From contig NC_079877.1 of assembly GCF_029227915.1 (NCBI RefSeq), forward strand, positions 4,900,001 through 4,964,000: a DNA stretch of 64,000 nt, in the 5' to 3' direction. The translations under genes were made by a program, and so were the position numbers. The stretch is from Hydractinia symbiolongicarpus. Taxonomy: Eukaryota; Cnidaria; Hydrozoa; Anthoathecata; Hydractiniidae. Under the pieces are notes generated by a model. The model made no database searches. It was not told the origin of the DNA and saw nothing but the letters and a program-made list of their open reading frames with translations. Position 1 is the stretch's first letter; each line of letters begins with the position of its first letter. Below are positions 1 through 11,236 of this stretch, piece after piece.

Positions 1-75
1 ACCCAGGGAGTAAACTCATTTCCCAAACGATTTTTTAAATTATTATTTCACCACTAAAGCCCATGAGACTTGTAG

Positions 76-98
76 TTTTTAAAAATGTTTTCATTTTT
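76..98. other. A/T dyad symmetry present in most monomers
   Basis: AAAAATG at 81-87 and CATTTTT at 92-98 are perfect reverse complements separated by TTTT. The preceding TTTTT makes a second, overlapping palindrome TTTTTAAAAA (76-85) in the subtype with TTTTTAAAAATG. Most monomers keep the seven-base arms; changes such as AAAAGTATTTTC, AAGAATG or TGTGTTCAAT break or shift them in some subtypes. Short dyads able to form hairpins or cruciforms are known to be enriched in some centromeric satellites; a function here is inference only. Confidence 0.6.
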
Positions 99-127
99 GA
101 TGAGACGGTGAGTAAAAGAAGTTTAAT

Positions 128-177
128 CGCCGGCAAACGAAAACCCGCGATTTCCCGTAAATCCCGGTCTCGGCCCG
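128..177. other. CpG-rich core of the monomer
   Basis: Fifty bases with about 64% G+C (32 of 50) and nine CpG dinucleotides, set in flanking monomer sequence of about 30% G+C. With 20 C and 12 G, observed over expected CpG is about 1.9. The core includes the palindromes GCCGGC and, in other subtypes, CCCGGG and the small inverted repeat CGGGC-TTG-GCCCG. It recurs in essentially every monomer of the window, with scattered C-to-T or G-to-A changes such as CCTGGACTC for CCCGGACTC and GCATAG for GTATAG. Confidence 0.8.
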
Positions 178-1826
178 TATAGTCAAAAGTATACAAGGAA
201 AGTACCCAGTGAGTAAACTCATTTCCCGAACGAATTTTTAAATTATTTTTTACCACTAAAACGCATGAGACTTGTAGTTTTCAGAAATGTTTTCATTTTT
301 GATGAGACGCTAAATGAAAGTGGTTTAATCGCCGGCAAACGAAAACCCGCGATTTCCCGTAAATCCCGGGCTTGGCCCGTATAGTCGAATGTATACAAAG
401 AAAGTACCCTGTGAGTAAACTCATTTCCAAAACGATTTTGTAAATTACTATTTCACCACTAAAGCCCATGAGACTTGTAGTATTTAAAAATATTTTCATT
501 TTTAATGAGACGCTGAATAAAAGAAGTTTAATCGCCGGCAAACGAAAACCCGCGATTTCCCGTAAATCCCGGGCTTGGCCCGTATAGTCGAATGTATACA
601 AAGAAAGTACCCTGTGAGTAAACTCATTTCCAAAACGATTTTTTAAATTATCTTTTCACCACTAAAACGCTTGAGACTTGTAGTTTTCAAAAATGTTTTC
701 ATTTTTGATGAGACGCTAAATAAAAGAAGTTTAATCGCCGGCAAACGAAAACCCGCGATTTCCCGTAAATCCCGGGCTTGGCCCGTATAGTCGAATGTAT
801 ACAAAGAAAGTACCCAGTGAGTAAACTCATTTCCCGAACGATTTTTTAATTCATTTTTTCACCACTAAAACGCATGAGACTTGTAGTTTTCAGAAATGTT
901 TTCATTTTTGATGAGACGCTTAATGAAAGTGGTTTAATCGCCGGCAAACGAAAACCCGCGATTTCCCGTAAATCCCGGGCTTGGCCCGTATAGTCGAATG
1001 TATACTAAGAAAGTACCCTGTGAGTAAACTCATTTCCAAAACGATTTTTTAAATTATCTTTTCACCACTAAAACGCTTGAGACTTGTAGTTTTCAAAAAT
1101 GTTTTCATTTTTGATGAGACGCTAAATAAAAGAAGTTTAATCGCCGGCAAACGAAAACCTGCGATTTCCCGTAAATCCCGGACTCGGCCCGTATAGTCAA
1201 AAGTATACAAAGAAAGTACCCAGGGAGTAAACTAATTTCCCAAACGATTTTTTAAATTATTATTTCACCACTAAAGCCCATGAGACTTGTAGTTTTTAAA
1301 AGTGTTTTTATTTTTGATGAGACGCTGAATAAAAGAAGTTTAATCGCCGGCAAACGAAAACCCGCCATTTCCCGTAAACCCCGGACTCGGCCCGCATAGT
1401 CAAAAGTATACAAAGAAAGTACCCAGGGTGTAAACTCATTTCCCGAACGATTTTTTAAATTACTATTTCACCACTAAAGCCCATGAGACTTGTAGTATTT
1501 AAAAATATTTTCATTTTTGATGAGACGCTGGACAAAAGAAGTTTAATCGCCGGCAAACGAAAACCCGCGACTTCCCGTAAATCCCGGGCTTGGCCCGTAT
1601 AGTCAAAAGTATACAAAGATAGTACCCAGGGAGTAAACTCATTTCCCGAACGATTTTTTAATTCATTTTTTCACCACTAAAACGTATGAGACTTGTAGTT
1701 TTCAAAAATGTTTTCATTTTTGATGAGACGCTGAATAAAAGAAGTTTAATCGCCGGCAAACGAAAACCTGCGATTTCCCGTAAATCCCGGACTCGGCCCG
1801 TATAATCAAAAGTATACAAAGAAAGT

Positions 1827-3044
1827 ACCCAGGGAGTAAACTAATTTCCCAAACGATTTTTTAAATTATTATTTCACCACTAAAGCCCATGAGACTTGTA
1901 GTTTTTAAAAATATTTTCATTTTTGATGAGACACTGAATAAAAGAAGTTTAATCGCCGGCAAACGAAAACCCGCGACTTCCCGTAAATCCCGGGCTTGGT
2001 CCGTATAGTCAAAAGTATACAAAGATAGTACCCAGGGAGTAAACCCATTTCCCGAACGATTTTTTAATTCATTTTTTCACCACTAAAACGCATGAGACTT
2101 GTAGTTTTTAAAAATGTTTTCATTTTTGATAAGACGCTGAATAAAAGAAGTTTAATCGCCGGCAAACGAAAACCTGCGATTTCCCGTCAATCCCGGACTC
2201 GGCCCGTATAGTCAAAAGTATACAAAGAAAGTACCAAGGGAGTAAACTAATTTCCCAAACGATTTTTTAAATTATTATTTTACCACTAAAGCCCATGAGA
2301 CTTGTAGTTTTTAAAAATGTTTTCATTTTTGATGAGACGCTGAATAAAAGAAGTTTAATCGCCGGCAAACGAAAACCCGCGATTTCCCGTAAATCCCGGG
2401 CTTGGCCCGCATAGTCAAAAGTATACAAAGAAAGTACCCAGGGAGTAAACTCATTTCCCGAACGATTTTTTAAATTAATTTTTCACCACTAAAACGCATG
2501 AGACTTGTAGTTTTTAAAAATGTTTTCATTTTTGATGAGACGCTGAATAAAAGATGTTTAATCGCCGGCAAACGAAAACCTGCGATTTCCCGTAAATCCT
2601 GGACTCGGCCCGTATAGTCAAAAGTATACAAAGAAAGTACCAAGGGAGTAAACTAATTTCCTAAACGATTTTTTAAATTATTATTTTACCACTAAAGCCC
2701 ATGAGACTTGTAGTTTTTAAAAATGTTTTCATTTTTGATGAGACGCTGAATAAAAGAAGTTTAATCGCCGGCAAACGAAAACCCGCGATTTCCCGTAAAT
2801 CCCGGGCTTGGCCCGTATAGTCAAAAGTATACAAAGAAAGTACCCAGGGAGTAAACTTATTTCCCGAACGATTTTTTAAATTACTTTTTCACCACTAAAA
2901 CGCATGAGACTTGTATTTTTTAAAAATGTTTTCATTTTTGATGAGACGCTGAATAAAAGATGTTTAATCGCCGGCAAACGAAAACCTGCGATTTCCCGTA
3001 AATCCTGGACTCGGCCCGTATAGTCAAAAGTATACAAAGAAAGT
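1827..3044. repeat. Dimeric block, 406 bp period, three copies
   Basis: Two monomer types alternate: one with AAGCCCATGAG and CTAATTTCC, the other with AAACGCATGAG. Equivalent motifs lie exactly 406 bp apart: the A of ACC(C/A)AGGGAGTAAACTAATTT is at 1827, 2233 and 2639, and the private variant AAGATGTTTAATCG is at 2551 and 2957. This is the shortest higher-order period in the window; the copies are more divergent than the blocks in the interior. Confidence 0.8.
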
Positions 3045-5544
3045 ACCCAGGGAGTAAACTCATTTCCCAAACGATTTTTTAAATTATTATTTCACCACTA
3101 AAGCCCATGAGACTTGTAGTTTTTAAAATCGTTTTCATTTTGATGAGACGCTGAGTAAAAGAAGTTTAGTCGCCGGCAAACGAAAACCCGCGATTTCCCG
3201 TAAATCCCGGGCTTGGCCCGTATAGTCAAAAGTATACAAAGAAAGTACCCAGGGTGTAAACTCATTTCCCGAACGATTTTTTAAATTACTATTTCACCAC
3301 TAAAGCCCATGAGACTTGTAGTATTTAAAAATATTTTCATTTTTGATGAGACGCTGAATAAAAGAAGTTTAATCGCCGGCAAACGAAAACCCGCGACTTC
3401 CCGTAAATCCCGGGCTTGGCCCGTATAGTCAAAAGTATACAAAGATAGTACCCAGGGAGTAAACTCATTTCCCGAACGATTTTTTTATTCATTTTTTCAC
3501 CACTAAAACGCATGAGACTTGTAGTTTTCAGAAATGTTTTCATTTTTGATGAGACGCTTAATGAAAGTGGTTTAATCGCCGGCAAACGAAAACCCGCGAT
3601 TTCCCGTAAATCCCGGGCTTGGCCCGTATAGTCGAATGTATACAAAGAAAGTACCCTGTGAGTAAACTCATTTCCAAAACGATTTTTTAAATTATCTTTT
3701 CACCACTAAAAAGCTTGAGACTTGTAGTTTTCAAAAATGTTTTCATTTTTGATGAGACGCTAAATAGAAGAAGTTCAATCGCCGGCAAACGAAAACCCGC
3801 CATTTCCCGTAAACCCCGGACTCGGCCCGCATAGTCAAAAGTATACAAAGAAAGTACCCAGGGTGTAAACTCATTTCCCGAACGATTTTTTAAATTACTA
3901 TTTCACCACTAAAGCCCATGAGACTTGTAGTATTTAAAAATATTTTCATTTTTGATGAGACGCTGAATAAAAGAAGTTTAATCGCCGGCAAACGAAAACC
4001 CGCGACTTCCCGTAAATCCCGGGCTTGGCCCGTATAGTCAAAAGTATACAAAGATAGTACACAGGGAGTAAACTCATTTCCCGAACGGTTTTTTAATTCA
4101 TTTTTTCACCACTAAAACGCATAAGACTTGTAGTTTTCAAAAATGTTTTCATTTTTGATGAGACGCTGAATAAAAGAAGTTTAATCGCCGGCAAACGAAA
4201 ACCTGCGATTTCCCGTAAATCCCGGACTCGGCCCGTATAGTCAAAAGTATACAAAGAAAGTACCCAGGGAGTAAACTAATTTTCCAAACGATTTTTTAAA
4301 TTATTATTTCACCACTAAAGCCCATGAGACTTGTAGTTTTCAAAAATGTTTTCATTTTTGATGAGACGCTGAATAAAAGAAGTTTAATCGCCGGCAAACG
4401 AAAACCTGCGATTTCCCGTAAATCCCGGACTCGGACCGTATAGTCAAAATTATACAAAGAAAGTACCCGGGGTGTAAACTCATTTCCCGAGCGATTTTTT
4501 AAATTATTATTTCACCACTAAAGCCCATGAGACTTGTAGTTTTTAAAAATGTTTTCATTTTTGATGAGACGCTTAATAAAAGAGGTTTAATCGCCGGCAA
4601 ATGAAATCCCGCGATTTCCCGTAAATCCCGGGCTTGGCCCGTATAGTCGAATGTATACAAAGAAAGTACCCAGGAAGTAAACTCATTTCCCGAACGATTT
4701 TTTAAATTTTTTTTTCACCACTAAAACGCATGAGACTTGTAGTTTTCAAAAATGTTTTCATTTTTGATGAGACGCTGAATAAAAGAAGTTTAATCGCCGG
4801 CTAACGAAAACCCGCGACTTCCCGTAAATCCCGGGCTTGGCCCGTATAGTCAAAAGTATACAAAGATAGTACCCAGGGAGTAAACTCATTTCCCGAACGA
4901 TTTTTTAATTCATTTTTTCACCACTAAAACGCATGAGACTTGTAGTTTTCAAAAATGTTTTCATTTTTGATAAGACGCTGAATAAAAGAAGTTTAATCGC
5001 CGGCAAACGAAAACCTGCGATTTCCCGTAAATCCCGGACTCAACCCGTATAGTCAAAAGTATACAAAGAAAGTACCAACGGAGTAAACTAATTTCCCAAA
5101 CGATTTTTTGAATTATTATTTCACCACTAAAGCCCATGAGACTTGTAGTTTTTAAAAATGTTTTCATTTTTGATGAGACGCTGAATAAAAGAAGTTTAAT
5201 CGCCGGCAAACAAAAACCCGCCATTTCCCGTAAACCCCGGACTCGGCCCGCATAGTCAAAAGTATACAAAAAAAGTACCCAGGGTGTAAACTTATTTCCC
5301 GAACGATTTTTTAAATTACTATTTCACCACTAAAGCCCATGAGACTTGTAGTATTTAAAAATATTTTCATTTTTGATGAGACGCTGAATAAAAGAAGTTT
5401 AATCGCCGGCAAACGAAAACCCGCGACTTCCCGTTAATCCCGGGCTTGGTCCGTATAGTCAAAAGTATACAAAGATAGTACCCAGGGAGTAAACTCATTT
5501 CCCGAACGATTTTTTAATTCATTTTTTCACCACTAAAACGCATA

Positions 5545-6762
5545 AGACTTGTAGTTTTCAAAAATGTTTTCATTTTTGATGAGACGCTGAATAAAAGAAG
5601 TTTAATCGCCGGCAAACGAAAACATGCGATTTCCCGTAAATCCCGGACTCGGCCCGTATAGTCAAAAGTATACAAAGAAAGTACCCAGGGAGTAAACTAA
5701 TTTACCAAACGATTTTTTAAATTATTATTTCACCACTAAAGCCCATGAGACTTGTAGTTTTTAAAAATGTTTTCATTTTTGATGAGACGCTGAATAAAAG
5801 AAGTTTAATCGCCGGCAAACGAAAACCCTCGACTTCCCGCAAATCCCGGACTCGGCCCGTATAGTCAAAAGTATACAAAGAAAGTACCCGGGGTGTAAAC
5901 TCATTTCCCGAGCGATTTTTTAAATTATTATTTCACCACTAAAGCCCATGAGACTTGTAGTTTTTAAAAATGTTTTCATTTTTGATGAGACGCTTAATAA
6001 AAGAGGTTTAATCGCCGGCAAACGAAATCCCGCGATTTCCCGTAAATCCCGGGCTTGGCCCGTATAGTCAAAAGTATACAAAGATAGTACCCTGGGAGTA
6101 AACTCAATTCCCGAACGATTTTTTAATTCATTTTTTCACCACTAAAACGCATGAGACTTGTAGTTTTCAAAAATGTTTTCATTTTTGATGAGACGCTGAA
6201 TAAAAGAAGTTTAATCGCCGGCAAACGAAAACATGCGATTTCCCGTAAATCCAGGACTCGGCCCGTATAGTCAAAAGTATACAAAGAAAGTACCCAGGGA
6301 GTAAACTAATTTACCAAACGATTTTTTAAATTATTATTTCACCACTAAAGCCCATGAGACTTGTAGTTTTTAAAAATGTTTTCATTTTTGATGAGACGCT
6401 GAATAAAAGAAGTTTAATCGCCGGCAAACGAAAACCCTCGACTTCCCGTAAATCCCGGACTCGGCCGGTATAGTCAAAAGTATACAAAGAAAGTACCCGG
6501 GGTGTAAACTCATTTCCCGAGCGATTTTTTAAATTATTATTTCACCACTAAAGCCCATGAGACTTGTAGTTTTTAAAAATGTTTTCATTTTTTATGAGAC
6601 GCTTAATAAAAGAGGTTTAATCGCCGGCAAACGAAATCCCGCGATTTCCCGTAAATCCCGGGCTTGGCCCGTATAGTCAAAAGTATACAAAGATAGTACC
6701 CTGGGAGTAAACTCAATTCCCGAACGATTTTTTAATTCATTTTTTCACCACTAAAACGCATG
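5545..6762. repeat. 609 bp trimer tandem duplication
   Basis: 5545-6153 and 6154-6762 match at an offset of 609 with only a few single-base differences by eye. Private variants shared by both are CATGCGATTTCCCG (about 5624 and 6233), CTAATTTACCAAACG (about 5698 and 6307), ACCCTCGACTTCC, and ACCCGGGGTGTAAACTC (5886 and 6495). The monomer order in each copy is one AAACGC type followed by two AAGCCC types. Confidence 0.82.
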
Positions 6763-9212
6763 AGACTTGTAGTTTTCAAAAATGTTTTCATTTTTGATAA
6801 GACGCTGAATAAAAGAAGTTTAATCGCCGCAAACGAAAACCTGCGATTTCCCGTAAATCCCGGACTCGGCCCGTATAGTCAAAAGTATACAAAGAAAGTA
6901 CCAAGGGAGTAAACTAATTTCCCAAACGATTTTTTAAATTATTATTTCACCACTAAAGCCCATGATACTTGTAGTTTTTAAAAATGTTTTCATTTTTGAT
7001 GAGACGCTGAATAAAAGAAGTTTAATCGCCGGCAAACGAAAACCCGCGATTTCCCGTAAATCCCGGGCTTGGCCCGTATAGTCAAAAGTATACAAAGAAA
7101 GTTCCCAGGGAGTAAACTCATTTCCCGAACGATTTTTTAAATTTCTTTTTCACCACTAAAACGCATGAGACTTGTAGTTTTTAAAAATATTTTCATTTTT
7201 GATGAGACGCTGAATAAAAGAAGTTTAATCGCCGGCAAACGAAAATCTGCGATTTCCCGTAAATCCCGGACTCGGCCCGTATAGTCAAAAGTATACAAAG
7301 AAAGTACCCAGGGAGTAAACTCATTTCCCAAACGATTTTTTAATTCATTTTTTCACCACTAAAACGCATGAGACTTGTAGTTTTCAAAAATGTTTTCATT
7401 TTTGATAAGACGCTGAATAAAAGAAGTATAATCGCCGGCAAACGAAAACCTGCGATTTCCCGTAAATCCCGGACTCGGCCCGTATAGTCAAAAGTATACA
7501 AAGAAAGTACCAAGGGAGTAAACTAATTTCCCAAATGATTTTTTAAATTATTATTTCACCACTAAAGCCCATGAGACTTGTAGTTTTTAAAAATGTTTTC
7601 ATTTTTGATGAGACGCTGAATAAAAGAAGTTTAATCGCCGGCAAACGAAAACATGCGATTTCCCGTAAATCCCGGACTCGGCCCGTATAGTCAAAAGTAT
7701 ACAAAGAAAGTACCCAGGGAGTAAACTAATTTCCCAAACGATTTTTTAAATTATTTTTTCACCACTAAAGCCCATGAGACTTGTAGTTTTTAAAAATGTT
7801 TTCATTTTTGATGAGACGCTGAATAAAAGAAGTTTAATCGCCGGCAAACGAAAACCCGCGACTTCCCGTAAATCCCGGACTCGGCCCGTATAGTCAAAAG
7901 TATACAAAGAAAGTACCCGGGGTGTAAACTCATTCCCCGAGCGATTTTTTAAATTATTATTTCACCACTAAAGTCCATGAGACTTGTAGTTTTTAAAAAA
8001 GTTTTCATTTTTGATGAGACGCTTAATAAAAGAGGTTTAATCGCCGGCAAACGAAATCCCGCAATTTCCCGTAAATCCCGGGCTTGGCCCGTATAGTCGA
8101 ATGTATACAAAGAAAGTACCCAGGAAGTAAACTCATTTTCCGAACGATTTTTTAAATTTTTTTTTCACCACTAAAACGCATGAGACATGTAGTTTTCAAA
8201 AATGTTTTCATTTTTGATGAGACGCTGAATAAAAGAAGTTTAATCGCCGGCAAACGAAAACCCGCGACTTCCCGTAAATCCCGGGCTTGGCCCGTATAGT
8301 CAAAAGTATACAAAGATAGTACCCAGGGAGTAAACTCATTTCCCGAACGATTTTTTAATTCATTTTTTCACCACTAAAACGCATGAGACTTGTAGTTTTC
8401 AAAAATGTTTTCATTTTTGATAAGACGCTGAATAAAAGAAGTTTAATCGCCGGCAAACGAAAACCTGCGATTTCCCGTAAATCCTGGACTCGGCCCGTAT
8501 AGTCAAAAGTATACAAAGAAAGTACCAAGGGAGTAAACTAATTTCCCAAACGATTTTTTAAATTATTATTTCACCACTAAAGCCCATGATACTTGTAGTT
8601 TTTAAAAATGTTTTCATTTTTGATGAGACGCTGAATAAAAGAAGTTTAATCGCCGGCAAACAAAAACCCGCGATTTCCCGTAAATCCCGGGCTTGGCCCG
8701 TATAGTCAAAAGTATACAAAGAAAGTTCCCAGGGAGTAAACTCATTTCCCGAACGATTTTTTAAATTTCTTTTTCACCACTAAAACGCATGAGACTTGTA
8801 GTTTTTAAAAATGTTTTCATTTTTGATGAGACGCTGAATAAAAGAAGTTTAATCGCCGGCAAACGAAAACCTGCGATTTTCCGTAAATCCTGGACTCGGC
8901 CCGTATAGTCAAAAGTATACAAAGAAAGTACCCAGGGAGTAAACTCATTTCCCGAACGATTTTTTATATTATTTTTTTACCACTAAACGCATGAGACTTG
9001 TAGTTTTCAAAAATATTTTCATATTTGATGGGACGCTGATTAAAAGAAGTTTAATCGCCGGCACACAAAAATCCGCGATTTCGCGTAAATCCCGTGCTTG
9101 ACCCGTATAGTCAAAAGTATACAAAGAAAGTACCCAGGGAGTAAACTCATTTCCCGAACGATTTATTAAATTACTTTTTCACCACTAAAACGGATGAGAC
9201 ATGTAGTTTTTA

Positions 9213-11236
9213 AAAATGTTTTCATTTTTGATGAGACGCTGAATAAAAGAAGTTTAATCGCCGGCAAACGAAAATCTGCGATTTCCCGTAAATTCCGGAC
9301 TCGGCCCGTATAGTCAAAAGTATACAAAGAAAGTACCCAGGGAGTAAACTCATTTCCCAAACGATTTTTTAAATTATTATTTCACCACTAAAACGCATGA
9401 GACTTGTAGTTTTCAAGAATGTTTTAATTTTTGATGAGACGCTGAATAAAAGCAGTTTAATCGCCGGCAAACGAAAACCCGCGATTTCCCGTAAATCCCG
9501 GCTTGGCCCGTATAGTCAAAAGTATACAAAGAAAGTACCCAGGGAGTAAACTCATTTCCCGAACGATTTTTTAAATTATTTTTTCACCACTAAAACGCAT
9601 GAGACTTGTAGTTTTCAAAAATGTTTTCATTTTTGATGAGACGCTGAATAAAAGCAGTTTAATCGCCGGCAAACGAAAACCTGCGATTTCCCTAAATCCC
9701 GGACTCGGCCCGTATAGTCAAAAGTATACAAAGAAAGTACCAAGGGAGTAAACTCATTTCCAGAACGATTTTTTAAATTATTTTTTCACCACTAAAACGC
9801 ATAAGACTTGTAGTTTTTAAAAATGTTTTCATTTTTGATGAGACGCTGAATAAAAGGAGTTTAATCGCCGGCAAACGAAAGCCCGCGATTTCCCGTAAAT
9901 CCCAGGCTCGGCCCGTATAGTCAAAAGTATACAAAGAAAGTACCCAGGGAGTAAACTCATTTCCCGAACGATTTTTTATATTATTTTTTTACCACTAAAC
10001 GCATGAGACTTGTAGTTTTCAAAAATATTTTCATATTTATGGGACGCTGAATAAAAGAAGTTTAATCGCCGGCAAACGAAAATCCGCGATTTCCCGTAAA
10101 TCCCGGACTCGGCACGTATAGTCAAAAGTATAGAAAGAAAGTACCCAGGGAGTAAACTCATTTCCCGAACGATTTTTTAAATTATTTTTTCACCACTAAA
10201 ATGCATGAGACTTGTAGTTTTCAAAAATGTTTTCATTTTTGATGAGACGCTTAATGAAAGAGGTTTAATCGCCGGCAAACGAAATCCCGCGTTTTCCCGT
10301 AAATCCGGGGCTTGGCCCGTATAGTCGAATGTATACAAAGAAAGTACCCAGGGAGTAAACTCATTTCCCGAACGATTTTTTAAAATTTTTTTTCACCACT
10401 AAAACGCATGAGACTTGTAGTTTTCAAAAATGTTTTCATTTTTGATGAGACGCTTAATGAAAGAGGTTTAATCGCCGGAAAACGAAAACCCGCGATTTCC
10501 CGTAAATCCCGGGCTTGGCCCGTATAGTCGAATGTATACAAACAAAGTACCCTGTGAGTAAACTCATTTCCAGAACGATTTTTTAAATTATTTTTTCACC
10601 ACTAAAACGCATAAGACTTGTAGTTTTTAAAAATGTTTTGATTTTTGATGAGACGCTGAATAAAAGCAGTTTAAACGCCGGCAAACGAAAACCTGCGATT
10701 TCCCTAAATCCCGGACTCGGCCCGTATAGTCAAAAGTATACAAAGAAAGTACCCAGGGAGTAAACTCATTTCCAGAACGATTTTTTAAATTATTTTTTCA
10801 CCACTAAAACGGATAAGACTTGTAGTTTTTAAAAATGTGTTCAATTTTGATGAGACGCTGAATAAAAGAAGTTTAATCGCCGGCAAACGAAAACCCGCGA
10901 TTTCCCGCAAATCCCGGGCTTGGCCCGTATAGTCCAAAGTATACAAAGAAAGTACCCAGGGAGTAAACTCATTTCCCGAACGATTTTTTATATTATTTTT
11001 TTACCACTAAACGCATGAGACTTGTAGTTTTCAAAAATGTTTTTATTTTTGATGAGACGCTGAATAAAAGAAGTTTAATCGCCGGGAAACGAACACCCGC
11101 GATTTCCCGTAAATCCCGGGCTTGGCCCGTATAGTCAAAAGTATAAAAAGAAAGTACTCAGGGAGTAAACTCATTTCCCGAACGATTTTTTAAATTACTT
11201 TTTCACCACTAAAACGCATGAGACTTGTAGTTTTTG
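9213..11236. repeat. 2024 bp higher-order unit, copy 1 (ten monomers)
   Basis: Offset 2024 links this copy to the one starting at 11237. Shared private variants include AATTCCGGACTCGG, GTTTTAATTTTTGATG after CAAGAATG, AAAGCAGTTTAAACGCC, CATATTTATGGGACG and GTATAGAAAGAAAG. The upstream edge is seen where TTAAAAATG (about 9212) faces TTGAAAATG (11236). Differences between copies are few, for example GTCACAAG at about 11338 in place of GTCAAAAG, so the duplication is recent relative to monomer divergence. Confidence 0.85.

Larger units (their letters stand above)
1..203. repeat. Reference monomer (first full copy)
   Basis: Taken as the type copy, from ACCCAGGGAG at 1 to the base before the next equivalent motif at 204. 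In order it holds a segment ACTCATTTCC with T and A runs (about 15-60), ACCACTAAAGCCCATGAG (50-67), GACTTGTAG (67-75), a short dyad of A and T runs (76-98), GATGAGACG (99-107), a CpG-rich core (128-177), and the AT-rich tail TATAGTCAAAAGTATAC (178-194). Main variable blocks across the window are AAGCCCATGAG / AAACGCATGAG / AAACGCATAAG / AAACGGATAAG, CCCGGGCTTGG / CCCGGACTCGG / CCTGGACTCGG / CCGGGGCTTGG, and GTCAAAAG / GTCGAATG / GTCCAAAG. About 203 bp is close to one nucleosome plus linker, which is common among satellites. Confidence 0.95.

Noticed and set aside
128-145. CENP-B box in the CpG core, minus strand (TTTCGTTTGCCGGCG)
   Set aside because: It shares TTCGTT with the box but lacks the required downstream A and CGGG positions of the known core. 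The resemblance is too weak to call.
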